DNA from: Candidatus Caccocola faecipullorum
GTDB lineage: Bacteria > Synergistota > Synergistia > Synergistales > Synergistaceae
DNA length: 16,084 nt
Assembly (NCBI GenBank): GCA_018716365.1
Contig: DVKA01000144.1
Location: 1-16,084, forward strand
Direction: 5' to 3'
Part shown: positions 5,972 through 14,157 of the stretch, one piece after another
How positions within the stretch are numbered: position 1 is the first letter of the stretch
Layout: each line of letters opens with the position of its first letter
Position numbers and translations under genes: made by a program
Notes under the pieces: generated by a model
The model's database searches: none
What the model saw: the letters and a program-made list of their open reading frames with translations, nothing else
What the model was told of the DNA's origin: nothing

Positions 5972-6432
5972 TCGTCCCCGCCTCCAATCCAGAAAGGAAT
6001 AAACGGCAGCCCGTAAGGGCCGCGCTCCACAGGCGCGCCCATCGTAAAGCCGAGCTTCGAAAGCCACGCTATACTCGCGGAATTCCGAGCGTCCACGAAA
6101 TTCCTCATATTTGGAAACCGAGCCCGCACCCGCGGGAAAACGCGGAAAGACAACGCCGCGAACTCGCGCCGGCGCGATTCCAGCGCGCGCGTCCCCACCA
6201 GCCACGGGCAGCTCCAATACCAGCTCTCCGCGTAAACGCCGAAAACCCCGAGCGTCCGCCCGCACTCGTCGTACCCCGCCCAGCAGTACGAAGGCGAGGC
6301 GAGCCAGCCCTTAATAACCACCATGCGCGCGTCCCCGTCGGAAGCGATAAGCTCGGCCTCGTCCGCGGGCCGTATATCCGCAATCACCGCCTCACAGTCC
6401 CGCCGTGACGCGCGTTTTAAGAAAACAGCCAT
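5956..6432 (-). CDS. gp13-like GNAT-fold internal virion protein
   Basis: Encodes 158 residues, starting at ATG 6432 right after the tail tube B stop (TAACGATG). The sequence reads as a GNAT-fold protein of the DUF2833/T7 gp13 type. RPADEAELIASDGD lies near residues 21-34, a central strand WAGYDECGRTLGVFGVYA at 51-68, and the typical GNAT end NSASIAWLSKLGFTM at 117-131 (Asn 117 and Leu-Gly-Phe 127-129). The usual acetyl-CoA pyrophosphate loop (Q/RxxGxG/A) is not evident; the matching place reads TRALESRRREFAAL. The protein may therefore be a non-catalytic GNAT, as suspected for gp13 relatives. In T7, gp13 is needed for building infectious particles. It precedes and overlaps the gp14-like gene. 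Confidence 0.85.
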   Translation of the reverse strand: MAVFLKRASRRDCEAVIADIRPADEAELIASDGDARMVVIKGWLASPSYCWAGYDECGRTLGVFGVYAESWYWSCPWLVGTRALESRRREFAALSFRVFPRVRARFPNMRNFVDARNSASIAWLSKLGFTMGAPVERGPYGLPFIPFWIGGGDECVIR

Positions 6433-6434
6433 CG

Positions 6435-8792
6435 TTATCCGCCCGTCTCCACTTCAGCGACCAGCGCGAGGATAGAACAGGGCAGCGGATAAGGCGCCCA
6501 GCAGGTTATTCTTCCCTGCCCGTAGCCGCTCGACAGATGCAGCTTATAATCCTTCGTATAAAGCCCGACCGGCTCGTTGTAACGCTCGTCCGTCCGCTGC
6601 GGAGCCTCCGAAAGAAGCGCCTCCTCGACGGCCGTCAGCCCCGTCTTATCCGACGTGTCGCGCGGGCTCTTCTGCGAAACCTCCGTCCCGATAAAAAGCC
6701 CCCTCGTCCGCTCCACGCGCGCCGTGACCGACGAAATACGCGACCTCCGCGTCAGCTGCGTCCCGTCCTGCCGTCCGTAGACGAGCTCAAGCGTCTCAAG
6801 CAGAGCAGCGTAAGGCAGCCCGGCGTGAACCACAGAAGCCGCGTGCGGCAAAGTAACCTTGCCGTTCTCGACCGTCAGCCCTTCGATCACATTACCGTCC
6901 GCAAGACAGACCACCCCGCGCCCTTCGAGATGCGAAAGGCCGGAAACCTCGCGCGAAGGCGTCTCAAAACGCGCAGTCACGCCGGCGTCCACGAAAAACG
7001 CCTCCTCGGGAGAATCGACGCCGCGCGGCGAAAGCAGCTCTATAAACCGCTCCTCCCCGCGTTTCACACATAAATAAACGTCGTCCGCGCCCTCCGAGAC
7101 CACAGCGGCAACCGACTCCACAAAGCCGTCCGTCGGGAAACGCCCCCACGCGACGACCTCCTGCTCGCGGATATAAGTCAGCGCGATAAGCGAGCCGTCG
7201 CTCATGACGGTCCAGCACATGGAATCCGGCTCCTGAGCAAAAGCCCAGTCCGCGATAGTCCCGCGCTCGAACAGATGGCGCGCCAGCATCGTCAGGTCCG
7301 TCCCCGTATAACTATCCGACACGTACTCATACCCGAGGTCGCGGATACGCAGCCCGCGCGACTGCACGAACAGCACCATATTCCCTATGACGACTGGCTC
7401 GATGCGCGCGCAGCCGCGGTTCCCCTGAAGCCCCACGTCAACGTTCGACGGAGTCAGAGCGCCGCCCGCCGCCCCGGGCGAAAGCAGCCACTCGCCGCCA
7501 GAAGTCATGATAAGCAGCTTATTCGTCGAAACGAAATAATTTATATCGTAAAGCTTGCGCGACACCAGAGTGCCGGAAACCGCCTCGTCGTCCAGCACCT
7601 CCAGAGAAACGCCGAAATCATAATAATCGCCCACCACCGAAAGCCACCAGCTCTGCGGCTCCTCGCGCGTCGCGCCCATAGCGAGCCGCTCCTGATAAAA
7701 CCCGACCGCCGAAGGCCAGCCGAGAACGTCGCTCCACGAGCCCTCGCGCCAGTTCAGCGTCGCGCGCGTCGAAGCCGCCTCCGTCTCCATCGAAACCGCC
7801 GCTTCGGTAGAAGAAGTCACAGAGACGACGCGCGCGACGGCCTTATGATAGCCCGCCATAGCGACGAGCTGAAAATAGCCGCGGTCCTCCGCCGAATTCC
7901 CCTCCGGTACGAAAGAGACGAAAGAGACGGCGCGCAGCCGCAGCTTCGTAGGCTTGTCCACAGTATCCTGGTCGCTGTAATTCTTCGCGTTCCCACAGCT
8001 TGACGACGTCCCCTCGGGATAAGCCTGCGAGATATAGGTCTTATACTTCACCCAGTCGTTCTCGTCGTCGTCCCAGTATTCAAGCACCACCTCGCCGCCC
8101 CAGAAGCCGCCCGACTCAAGCCGCCACTCCTTATAGGCCGTAACCTCAAGCGTCCACGTATTCCCAGACGACTTCTTCATAACCTCGTCCACATGGTGCG
8201 TAAGCTCAAAAAGCGCGCCCGCGTGTCCTGCCTCGAACAGCGGCGCGGAAGCCGTCATCGTAACGTTGTCGCCCGACAGGGCTGAAAGCGAGAGCGCAAT
8301 CTCTTCCTGCGCATCAGTCTTATTCCTGAAAGGCCCGTTTCTGAACGGGAAATCCTGAAGCACCCACTCGTCGTCGCTCACGCGGTACAGCTCCATCGGC
8401 CTGTACCCCTTATGCACGATATAGAGCACATCCGCAGACTGCGTAAAAGAAAGCGCGCCGAGGTCCGCCTCAAGATAAGGCGTAACAAGCTCGTAAGGCT
8501 CTCCGTCCTCCATTATCTGCGCGCCGTCCCTGAAAAAGCGCACATACTTATTCCCGAACTCAAGCACATAGCTCTGGTCGATGGAATACTCGAACTCGAC
8601 CAGCCGGCATTTTCCCTTCGCCTTTGCGACGAACCTCATACCGGGCCGTTTCGAAACGCCGCCGTGCGGATGGATGATAAAATTCTCGCACCTCGCAAGC
8701 CCAGCAGAATATTTAGCCAAATCCGGCCGCCCGTAAAGCGACGGCGAAATCTCTCCCGTCGCAAAAGAAGTCTGAATCGTATAAATCCCCAT
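6435..8792 (-). CDS. tail tube protein B / nozzle protein (T7 gp12-like)
   Basis: Encodes 785 residues, the usual size for podovirus nozzle proteins. The N-terminus carries the family hallmark: TSFATGEISPSLYGRPDLAK (residues 8-27) followed by CENFIIHPHGGVSKRPGMRF (35-54). The rest is beta-rich, with many Trp/Tyr/Gly blocks as expected for a propeller-like nozzle. The protein forms the distal end of the short tail, through which DNA and ejection proteins leave. The start is ATG 8792, four bases after the stop of tail tube A, with a GAGGGCG-like site inside that gene's end. It is followed with a 2-bp gap by the gp13-like gene. Confidence in family is high. Confidence 0.93.
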   Translation of the reverse strand: MGIYTIQTSFATGEISPSLYGRPDLAKYSAGLARCENFIIHPHGGVSKRPGMRFVAKAKGKCRLVEFEYSIDQSYVLEFGNKYVRFFRDGAQIMEDGEPYELVTPYLEADLGALSFTQSADVLYIVHKGYRPMELYRVSDDEWVLQDFPFRNGPFRNKTDAQEEIALSLSALSGDNVTMTASAPLFEAGHAGALFELTHHVDEVMKKSSGNTWTLEVTAYKEWRLESGGFWGGEVVLEYWDDDENDWVKYKTYISQAYPEGTSSSCGNAKNYSDQDTVDKPTKLRLRAVSFVSFVPEGNSAEDRGYFQLVAMAGYHKAVARVVSVTSSTEAAVSMETEAASTRATLNWREGSWSDVLGWPSAVGFYQERLAMGATREEPQSWWLSVVGDYYDFGVSLEVLDDEAVSGTLVSRKLYDINYFVSTNKLLIMTSGGEWLLSPGAAGGALTPSNVDVGLQGNRGCARIEPVVIGNMVLFVQSRGLRIRDLGYEYVSDSYTGTDLTMLARHLFERGTIADWAFAQEPDSMCWTVMSDGSLIALTYIREQEVVAWGRFPTDGFVESVAAVVSEGADDVYLCVKRGEERFIELLSPRGVDSPEEAFFVDAGVTARFETPSREVSGLSHLEGRGVVCLADGNVIEGLTVENGKVTLPHAASVVHAGLPYAALLETLELVYGRQDGTQLTRRSRISSVTARVERTRGLFIGTEVSQKSPRDTSDKTGLTAVEEALLSEAPQRTDERYNEPVGLYTKDYKLHLSSGYGQGRITCWAPYPLPCSILALVAEVETGG

Positions 8793-8796
8793 ACCC

Positions 8797-9414
8797 CTAC
8801 GCCCTCGCCCTCAGATACTCGCCGCCCCACTCGCGCGGGACTTCCATACACTCGTTCGCGTCCGCCGCCGCGGCGTGACCGACCGCCTCGCGGTAGAAAT
8901 TTGCCAGATGCTCGCGCTTATTTATATTCCCGCCCGAAAGCGCGACGGAAAGCTCCATGGCGATGCGCCACGACAGGGCCTCCGCAAAAAGCGGCGGGAA
9001 AACGTCCTCCGCCGGCAGCTTCGTATACTCCGCATAAGCCTGAAAAAGGTCAGTAAAAATCATCCGCTTTCCGCCCACTGTGAACTGCCTGAAAGCCCCG
9101 TTCTCCGTACACTCGTTGAAAACACGGTGCAGATAAACGCAGGCCGCCGGAAAGCCGTAAGAGTACTGAAATCCCGGTACGGACACATCAGACGCAGGCG
9201 GCAGAGCCTCGACGCTCCGGCACCAGCTCCACGGATGCTCCGCAAGCAGCGAACGCAGCGCAGGCCCGTAAACAGAAGAACAAAGCGAAGCCTCCGTCGA
9301 AGCCTCCAGCAGAGAAGAAATCATCCTCGTCCCGCCCACAAGACAAAGCGCCCTGTTGCAGACCGAAACGGCGCTCTCGATGCCCGAGCCCGCAGTCCTC
9401 TCGTCATTTCCCAT
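8797..9414 (-). CDS. tail tube protein A (T7 gp11-like)
   Basis: Encodes 205 residues. The frame is open to 9438, but that upstream ATG lies in a terminator tail. The start chosen is ATG 9414, which has AGGAGGG (9427-9421) six bases before it. Family features include ESAVSVCNRALCLVGGTRMI near the N-terminus, the conserved LAEHPWSWCR (where the phage tail tube A family has H-P-W), and a C-terminal helical part with MELSVALSGGNINKREHLANF. This ring protein connects the portal to the nozzle in the short tail. It is the first tail gene, separated from the capsid genes by two intrinsic terminators, so its expression may be set apart from that of the head genes. Confidence 0.9.
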   Translation of the reverse strand: MGNDERTAGSGIESAVSVCNRALCLVGGTRMISSLLEASTEASLCSSVYGPALRSLLAEHPWSWCRSVEALPPASDVSVPGFQYSYGFPAACVYLHRVFNECTENGAFRQFTVGGKRMIFTDLFQAYAEYTKLPAEDVFPPLFAEALSWRIAMELSVALSGGNINKREHLANFYREAVGHAAAADANECMEVPREWGGEYLRARA

Positions 9415-9438
9415 AACGTTCCCTCCTCTGACAGCCAT

Positions 9439-9464
9439 AAAAAAAGAGACGCCCTGCGCGTCTC
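9439..9464 (-). terminator. intrinsic terminator 2 between head and tail genes
   Basis: On the minus strand GAGACGC (9464-9458) pairs with GCGTCTC (9452-9446) around a 5-nt loop and is followed by seven T (9445-9439). It lies 12 bases before the ribosome binding site of tail tube A. Confidence 0.85.
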
Positions 9465-9480
9465 CTTTCCTATGACGGCC

Positions 9481-9506
9481 AAAAGGCGGGGAGAAACCTC
9501 CCCGCC
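9481..9506 (-). terminator. intrinsic terminator 1 between head and tail genes
   Basis: On the minus strand GGCGGGGAG (9506-9498) pairs perfectly over nine bases with CTCCCCGCC (9493-9485), with a GTTT loop and TTTT (9484-9481). It starts nine bases after the stop of the Bbp16-like gene. Confidence 0.88.
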
Positions 9507-9515
9507 CGTCAGTTC

Positions 9516-9911
9516 CTAAATATCCTCCCAGCTGTGCGTATCGCCGACGACGAGGAAAATATCCAGCTTCCCTCCCGTGAAAGTGCCGGAAGCCGTCACA
9601 TTCGCGCGCATATAGCGCTCCGTTCCGCGCGGCACGCGCACCGCGAAAAGCTTCGTCCCCGCCTCCGCGTCCGCCGTGAGAATATCGCCGGAGCTGAAAA
9701 GCGTCTTCGCGGCGGAAAAGGCGGAATCGTCATCCGTCTCTATATCGACGGCGAAACTCGTGCCGCCAGCCGCCTTCTCCGAACACTGGCAGACGATAAG
9801 CAGCTCGTTCCCCAGCGCGTCCCCGCCCTCCGTAAGGTCGAGCACGTCGGAAGCCCCCGCAGTCGAAAGCGCCAGCCCCTCGCAGAAAATAAGATTGGAA
9901 TCGAGAATCAT
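9516..9911 (-). CDS. Bbp16-like capsid cement protein
   Basis: Encodes 131 residues, starting at ATG 9911, with AGGAGGG seven bases upstream overlapping the capsid gene's stop. It resembles the Bbp16 family of Bordetella phage BPP-1: MILDSNLIFCEGLALSTAGA at the N-terminus, where the family has an M-x-D-x-x-L start and a short acidic beta-rich body, then ELLIVCQCSEKAAGG and, near the end, TGGKLDIFLVVGD. In BPP-1 this protein sits on the outside of the capsid at the two- or three-fold positions and stabilises it. It lies directly downstream of the major capsid gene, as in that phage. Two intrinsic terminators follow. Family call is by motif and position. Confidence 0.82.
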   Translation of the reverse strand: MILDSNLIFCEGLALSTAGASDVLDLTEGGDALGNELLIVCQCSEKAAGGTSFAVDIETDDDSAFSAAKTLFSSGDILTADAEAGTKLFAVRVPRGTERYMRANVTASGTFTGGKLDIFLVVGDTHSWEDI

Positions 9912-9925
9912 GATACGTCCCTCCT

Positions 9926-10933
9926 CTAAGCCACAGCGGCCTCTTCGTTGCTTATCGCGTCGACCTGGCGGATCGGCACGCCCCAGAACTTAGTCACTGG
10001 CCGGCCGCCTATCTCGTCGATCTTCAGCGCCGCCGTCTCATGGTTCGCCACCATCAGGTTCAGCGCAGTCATCACAGTGCGGTTGCAGTAAATCACGCGC
10101 CGTCCCATATCGGCCTTCGGGAACTTGCCGAACGCTTTAATAAGCAGATTTATGAGATTCGCGCCCGAATAGCCGCTCTCGCCCGCGTTCGCAAGGCCGG
10201 AGACGTCGATATTCGCGATACGCACGCCGTAACGCCAGTCGCGCACGCAGAAGCCCATATCCCACTTATAATGCGTGACGTAAGCCTCGAAGTCCTTTCC
10301 TTCCTTGTCCTGCACCGTCTGCTGACCGCGGTCGTCTACGGTCACGCCCGCCTTCGAGCCCTTCGGATAAAGGCCGTGCATCGTCTGACTGCCCCAGTTC
10401 AGGATGTAAATCGAAGTGTTGTCCGTCCCCGTCCCGCCGCCGTCTATAACGTTGAAGCCTATCTTCTTCTCGTCGGTCGAAAGCGAAGAATAACGCGCGG
10501 CGAGCCCGGTGAACTTCGCCTTGTCGTTCTTCTCGTTGCCGTAGATGAGAGTCTCCGCCATAGTCTGCGAAAGCCCTTCAAGGAACGCGACCGACTCAGA
10601 AAGCAGGAAAGCCCCCTTGTCCGGCGACATATCTGCGAGCGCCTTATCCACCTTGCTGTAAGTCTCAAGCATGCCGCACGAATCCTGAATCTGCTCCGTC
10701 GTGCTCTTCTCCGACTGAACGCCGCCGTACAGCCTGCGCCATGTGCCGGCGGGCAGCCCCGTCCGCACCGTCGTCCTGTGGATCATGCCGTTGTTGCACT
10801 GCTCGAACATCATATCTTCGAGGATGCTGTTCTGAGCCGAAAGAATCTCCACTATCTTCGCAATCTTGCCGTCGCCGTCGGTGCGGCGCGCCACATCCAT
10901 GAGAGTAAGGCTCGTGCCCCCTATAATGCTCAT
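9926..10933 (-). CDS. major capsid protein (HK97-fold, BPP-1/epsilon15 type)
   Basis: Encodes 335 residues, typical for this family. Recognisable features are the N-terminal helix TLMDVARRTDGDGKIAKIVE (residues 10-29), NSILEDMMFEQCN (35-47), and the strongly conserved YGNEKNDKAKFTGLAARY (131-148), followed by the long E-loop/P-domain with VDDRGQQTVQDKEGKDFEAY. The C-terminus GRPVTKFWGVPIRQVDAI matches the usual 'Y/FxGVPIRxVDAI' end. It assembles the icosahedral shell. The start ATG 10933 follows AGGAGG, which is merged with the scaffold stop codon. Scaffold upstream and cement protein downstream support the call. Confidence 0.94.
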   Translation of the reverse strand: MSIIGGTSLTLMDVARRTDGDGKIAKIVEILSAQNSILEDMMFEQCNNGMIHRTTVRTGLPAGTWRRLYGGVQSEKSTTEQIQDSCGMLETYSKVDKALADMSPDKGAFLLSESVAFLEGLSQTMAETLIYGNEKNDKAKFTGLAARYSSLSTDEKKIGFNVIDGGGTGTDNTSIYILNWGSQTMHGLYPKGSKAGVTVDDRGQQTVQDKEGKDFEAYVTHYKWDMGFCVRDWRYGVRIANIDVSGLANAGESGYSGANLINLLIKAFGKFPKADMGRRVIYCNRTVMTALNLMVANHETAALKIDEIGGRPVTKFWGVPIRQVDAISNEEAAVA

Positions 10934-10946
10934 ACCTCTTTACCTC

Positions 10947-11663
10947 CTAGTCCTTAAGTGATTTATCGAAAATCATCTTCGCCGCGGCGGAAGCCGGGTC
11001 GTCCGAAAAAGCGCCGCCGCCCGGGATAAACTTATCGTCCTCAAGCTCCTTCGCTATCTTCACCATAACCTTGACGAACGGCGGATAATTGCCGAGGCTC
11101 GAATCGTCGAGATAGTTGTAGAAATCCTCGCTTCCGTACTTGACGAGCATCTTCTTCACCGAAGCGAGATTCTCCTCGTACTTCGCGCCGCCTATCTCTG
11201 GGTCGTTCTCAAGCTCCTTGCGCCAGTTCTCGACGGTCTCGCGCTCCGCGGCTATCTGTTTCTCGCGCGCCGCCGACATACGCCTTATATAAATGTCCGC
11301 GACCGCCTGCACCTGCTCGTTCGAAGCCTTAAGCTCCTGCATGATGGGCGTAAGCTCCGCAAGCCCCTCCTCGTCGAGCGTCCAGCCCTCCGGCATAGTA
11401 AGCTCGTACCTCTCGGGCACTTCGGGCACGGAAGGTTCCTCCTTTGCGGCAGTTTTTTCAGCCGCGCCCTCTTCGCCCTCGGACTTGCCGCCTTCGCCCC
11501 CGCCGATCCCCTCCGTGAGAAGCGAATTCTCCGTTCCCTCGGCCGGTGCACCGGCGCTTACGCCTTCCGCGGCCGGCGCCGCGGCGGGCTGCGCCCCTTC
11601 CGTATTCTGCACATCCTGCGGCGCCTCATTACCGGCGGCCGCGTTCACAACTTCCTCAGCCAT
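10947..11663 (-). CDS. capsid scaffold protein
   Basis: Encodes 238 acidic residues. The first third is low-complexity Ala/Glu/Pro/Gly (for example NTEGAQPAAAPAAEGVSAGA), followed by a helical part with YELTMPEGWTLDEEGLAELT near residues 86-105, then coiled helices and a basic-charged mix at the C-terminus ending SAAAKMIFDKSLKD. This is the usual build of podovirus scaffolds, whose C-terminal helix-loop-helix binds the capsid protein and which leaves the shell before DNA packaging. The start ATG 11663 lies eight bases after AGGAGG. It sits just before the capsid gene. An 85-bp gap with a hairpin separates it from the upstream gene, the longest gap among the head genes. Confidence 0.9.
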   Translation of the reverse strand: MAEEVVNAAAGNEAPQDVQNTEGAQPAAAPAAEGVSAGAPAEGTENSLLTEGIGGGEGGKSEGEEGAAEKTAAKEEPSVPEVPERYELTMPEGWTLDEEGLAELTPIMQELKASNEQVQAVADIYIRRMSAAREKQIAAERETVENWRKELENDPEIGGAKYEENLASVKKMLVKYGSEDFYNYLDDSSLGNYPPFVKVMVKIAKELEDDKFIPGGGAFSDDPASAAAKMIFDKSLKD

Positions 11664-11687
11664 AATTCAATCCTCCTCAACTACGTC

Positions 11688-11712
11688 GCCCCAGCAATTT
11701 TCCGGCTGGGGC
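11688..11712 (-). other. strong hairpin upstream of the scaffold gene
   Basis: GCCCCAGC (11712-11705 on the minus strand) pairs perfectly with GCTGGGGC (11695-11688) around a 9-nt loop. There is no T-run on either strand, so it is unlikely to be a terminator. It may be an RNA-processing or stabilising stem ahead of the highly expressed scaffold and capsid genes. Confidence 0.5.
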
Positions 11713-11748
11713 CTCCATCCAACACGCGAGAGACGGCTTCAATGCAAA

Positions 11749-12075
11749 TTACGCACAGCCGCCCCCGTTCGCATTCCGTTCCGCCCGTTCCTTAACCTCC
11801 GCGAGCCACGCGCCGTACTCCGCCATACAGGCGAGCGGAGCGGAGCCGGCCGCGCGCCAGAGAAACTCGAAAACCCTCTGGCCCGCGTTGCGCTCGCCCT
11901 CGCGGAAATAAGTCTCCTCAGGCGTCGGGGAATCGCGCGCCGAATTGCGCAGAAACCCCGTCTCCTCAAGCAGAAGGCCGCAAAAAATCCGCCCCTCCGG
12001 TAAATCCAGAAGAGCGGACGCGAGCTTCGTTTCACCTTTAAGCCGTTCCTCGCGGAACGCCTCGTCGAAAACCAT
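11749..12075 (-). CDS. Bbp19-like phage protein
   Basis: Encodes 108 residues, starting at ATG 12075 after GGGAGG, which overlaps the portal stop codon. It resembles the Bbp19-like family of small podovirus proteins: EGRIFCGLLLEETGFLRNS (residues 27-45), where the family has a 'GR-F-W-L-L-E--G-F-R-S' pattern, followed by FREGERNAGQRVFEFL (57-72), matching the 'F-E-G-RN-G--L' pattern. The role is not known; the gene occurs between portal and scaffold in BPP-1-like phages. The C-terminus is a short helix ending NANGGGCA. A larger shadow frame overlaps it but has no ribosome binding site. Confidence 0.8.
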   Translation of the reverse strand: MVFDEAFREERLKGETKLASALLDLPEGRIFCGLLLEETGFLRNSARDSPTPEETYFREGERNAGQRVFEFLWRAAGSAPLACMAEYGAWLAEVKERAERNANGGGCA

Positions 12076-12087
12076 GGAAATACCTCC

Positions 12088-13746
12088 CTAAACGCCTCCA
12101 ATGACAGCGGAAAGCGCAGAATTGGGGCGCACGTCCGTCTCGGCCAGCAGCTTCGCCCCCTGCGCCGCCTGCTGCCCCGACTGGATGGCCTGCTGCATCT
12201 CTGCCGCCTGCTCCTGGCAGGCCATAGCCTGACGCCTCTGTTCGCGCAGCGCCTCGACCGCCTTCGGGTCGCGCAGCATCTTCGCCGGCGCTCCCGACAG
12301 CTTGCAGTACTCGCGTATAGTCTCATCCACGTCGAGCGCGTCCGCAGCCTCCGGGAACGCCTCCACAAGCGAACCGACGAAACTCACGCCTTGCTCGATA
12401 GGCTTCATGCCCTGCATCTTCTGCGCCTGCGCGAGAATAGACACGAACTCGATATTTATCTCCTGCCCGCGTATAGCCTCCGGCGCGGGCGGGATAAGCC
12501 CCGAATCGTTCATAATCGCGTAAATGCGCGCGATTGCGGGCGAAAGCAGCTCACGCTCAAGCCGCGCGAGCACCGGCCCCAGCACAAGCATCTTCTCCTC
12601 GTGCCGCTCGATAATCTCGCGCGCCGTCATCTGAGGCGCGTCGCCGCTCTGAAGCATAAGAAACAAATCCGTGAACATCGTCCCGCGTATAGCCTCGCAA
12701 GTCTCCGCTATAACCATCTGCAAAGCGGAGACGTCGAGATTCACGTTATACAGCGGAATAATCTGCTGAAGCTGCCCGTCCGGCACGTAGGTGACGCCGT
12801 TCGGCATAGTCCGCACCTTGCTGCGCCGCAGCGTCTCGCCGGCAACCAGCGGCGGAGCCACCTGCTTGCGCACCGCCGAAGCCCTGTCGCGGATCTGCAC
12901 GCGCAGCTCCTTCGCGTCGGGCAGTGCCTCCGCTCCCGGCCCGTAGCCGTAAGTGTCCCCGTCTATGCAGTGCCAGCGCGGCGTCATAGCGGGAAAAGAG
13001 CCGTAGCCCTTCACGCGCAGCACGCCCGAACTCTCGCCGCCGCTCGAATCCTCCCAGTAGACCGAACGCCACCGCTTCTTCGTCAGCTTCTCGTAGTCCG
13101 GCTCGATAGCGTGGTGCAGCGTAAACTGCGCAAAAGGCGAATTCCGCGCCGCGTCGCGCACCCCCTGAGAACACCGTTCCTCGCCGAAAAGGCTCGTCAT
13201 CTGCTTCGCCGTCAGAGAGAAATCCCGGTAAATACAGTCCACGTCGTAGCCGTTCGACGCCCCGAGCCAGTAACGCCCGCAGGTCAAAGTCGAGCAGCGT
13301 ATGACGTTCTCGAAATCCGGCTCTATCATCATCACGCCAGTCCCGAAAGTGACCAGCTCGTCATAGACGTTATGCAGAGCGTGATAGAAATTGCTCCCCT
13401 GCATGACGCGCATCATGCGCTCGTGAACGTCGTCGAGCCAGCCGCGCACCTCCCAGTCCGCGTTCGCCTCCGCGTCGTGCGTCGAAAGCATATACCACTG
13501 CCGCGACGGCGAAGTAAGGCCGCTCTGAAGCCCCGCCACAAGCACAGACCGCGCCTTCATCGGCACGCTCGACAACATGCGGCTCATATCCGGCAGAATG
13601 CTGTTGCTCCGCTCGCCCGGGAAACGCCCGCGGAACGGGTGGATATAATCGCGCAAATCGCGCCACAGCGGCTCGATATACGAGGCCTCCGTCTTAAGAG
13701 CGCCGCGCCTCTGCTCAAGGCCGCGCTTTAATGCAACGTAATCCAT
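12088..13746 (-). CDS. portal (head-tail connector) protein
   Basis: Encodes 552 residues, the usual length for the T7/BPP-1 'head to tail connecting' family. Signature motifs are YIEPLWRDLRDYIHPFRGRF (residues 23-42), the family hallmark SGLTSPSRQWYML (75-87), and FGTGVMMIEPDF (134-145). The C-terminal quarter is Gln/Ala-rich and helical (EQAAEMQQAIQSGQQAAQG), typical of the barrel/crown. Twelve copies form the ring through which DNA is packaged by the terminase and leaves through the tail. The start ATG 13746 lies two bases after the stop of the small upstream gene, with GGCGGTGAG nearby. Confidence 0.93.
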   Translation of the reverse strand: MDYVALKRGLEQRRGALKTEASYIEPLWRDLRDYIHPFRGRFPGERSNSILPDMSRMLSSVPMKARSVLVAGLQSGLTSPSRQWYMLSTHDAEANADWEVRGWLDDVHERMMRVMQGSNFYHALHNVYDELVTFGTGVMMIEPDFENVIRCSTLTCGRYWLGASNGYDVDCIYRDFSLTAKQMTSLFGEERCSQGVRDAARNSPFAQFTLHHAIEPDYEKLTKKRWRSVYWEDSSGGESSGVLRVKGYGSFPAMTPRWHCIDGDTYGYGPGAEALPDAKELRVQIRDRASAVRKQVAPPLVAGETLRRSKVRTMPNGVTYVPDGQLQQIIPLYNVNLDVSALQMVIAETCEAIRGTMFTDLFLMLQSGDAPQMTAREIIERHEEKMLVLGPVLARLERELLSPAIARIYAIMNDSGLIPPAPEAIRGQEINIEFVSILAQAQKMQGMKPIEQGVSFVGSLVEAFPEAADALDVDETIREYCKLSGAPAKMLRDPKAVEALREQRRQAMACQEQAAEMQQAIQSGQQAAQGAKLLAETDVRPNSALSAVIGGV

Positions 13747-13748
13747 AA

Positions 13749-13985
13749 CTACTCACCGCCGAAAGTCCTCTTCCCGCCGGAGCCGTTCTCGATACCGGCC
13801 GCGCCGCCCTCGTTCCTGATAGTCGCCGCCGCGCCCCTGCGCTTCCTCTGCTTTTCGAGCGTCCGTGAAAGCGAAAGATTGCTCTCCTCGGTCGTCCCGC
13901 TTGCGACGCTCGTAGCCCCCGGCACCGCCTTAGGCGCCGGCGTGGGCTCATAGCTGCTGCCGCCTCCGCCTCCAAAACTGCACAT
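13749..13985 (-). CDS. small Gly/Ser/Pro-rich phage protein preceding the portal
   Basis: Encodes 78 residues. A GTG at 13994 is in frame, but ATG 13985 is chosen because AGGGGTGA lies at the right distance. The product starts MCSFGGGGGSSYEPTPAPKA and is predicted disordered, with an Arg/Lys-rich patch EKQRKRRGAAATIRN near the middle and a Gly-rich end. Podoviruses often encode such MC-F-GGG-type small proteins near the portal or capsid genes. Cys 2 after the start with a Gly run is part of that pattern, but no role is known to me. It may be a minor virion component or assembly factor. Confidence 0.8.
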   Translation of the reverse strand: MCSFGGGGGSSYEPTPAPKAVPGATSVASGTTEESNLSLSRTLEKQRKRRGAAATIRNEGGAAGIENGSGGKRTFGGE

Positions 13986-14005
13986 ATAAATCACCCCTTT
14001 CCTCT

Positions 14006-14146
14006 CTACCTGTACGCGTCGAACTCCTCGTCCGCCTCCGCTTCGGGCGGCGGAAAAATATAAGCCTCCTCCGGCAGCCTCGGCAGAACGAACTTAAAAG
14101 CCCCGTCCGCCTCAAGCGGAGAAACCATCTTCACGCCTTCGCCCAC
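14006..14146 (-). CDS. 46-residue acidic phage protein between terminase and the portal cluster
   Basis: A small frame fills the gap between the large terminase and the next gene. It begins at GTG 14146, seven bases after AGGAGG (14159-14154), which itself overlaps the terminase stop codon, and ends at TAG 14006. The product starts VGEGVKMVSPLEADGAFKF and ends in a Pro/Glu-rich acidic tail, FPPPEAEADEEFDAYR. An ATG seven codons in has no ribosome binding site. The last residues, ADEEFDAY, resemble the C-terminus of the large terminase encoded just upstream (ADEEYDPYA). No family is recognised. The strong ribosome binding site and tight packing make it very likely coding. Confidence 0.75.
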   Translation of the reverse strand: MGEGVKMVSPLEADGAFKFVLPRLPEEAYIFPPPEAEADEEFDAYR

Positions 14147-14157
14147 GACACCACCTC

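Noticed and set aside
4568..6016. A 482-residue plus-strand reading frame opposite the gp14/gp15-like genes, and similar long plus-strand frames elsewhere (for example 10040-10957, 12391-13731, 7275-8003).
   Set aside because: They are Arg/Leu/Pro-rich shadows produced by the codon bias of the GC-rich minus-strand genes. They have no ribosome binding sites and no recognisable domains.
5366..6265. A longer version of the gp14-like protein starting at 6265.
   Set aside because: The extra 98 residues lie fully inside the gp13-like gene in another frame, are shadow-like, and the strong ribosome binding site sits at the ATG at 5971.
11688..11712. The hairpin before the scaffold gene as an intrinsic terminator.
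   Set aside because: The stem is strong but there is no T-run after it on either strand.
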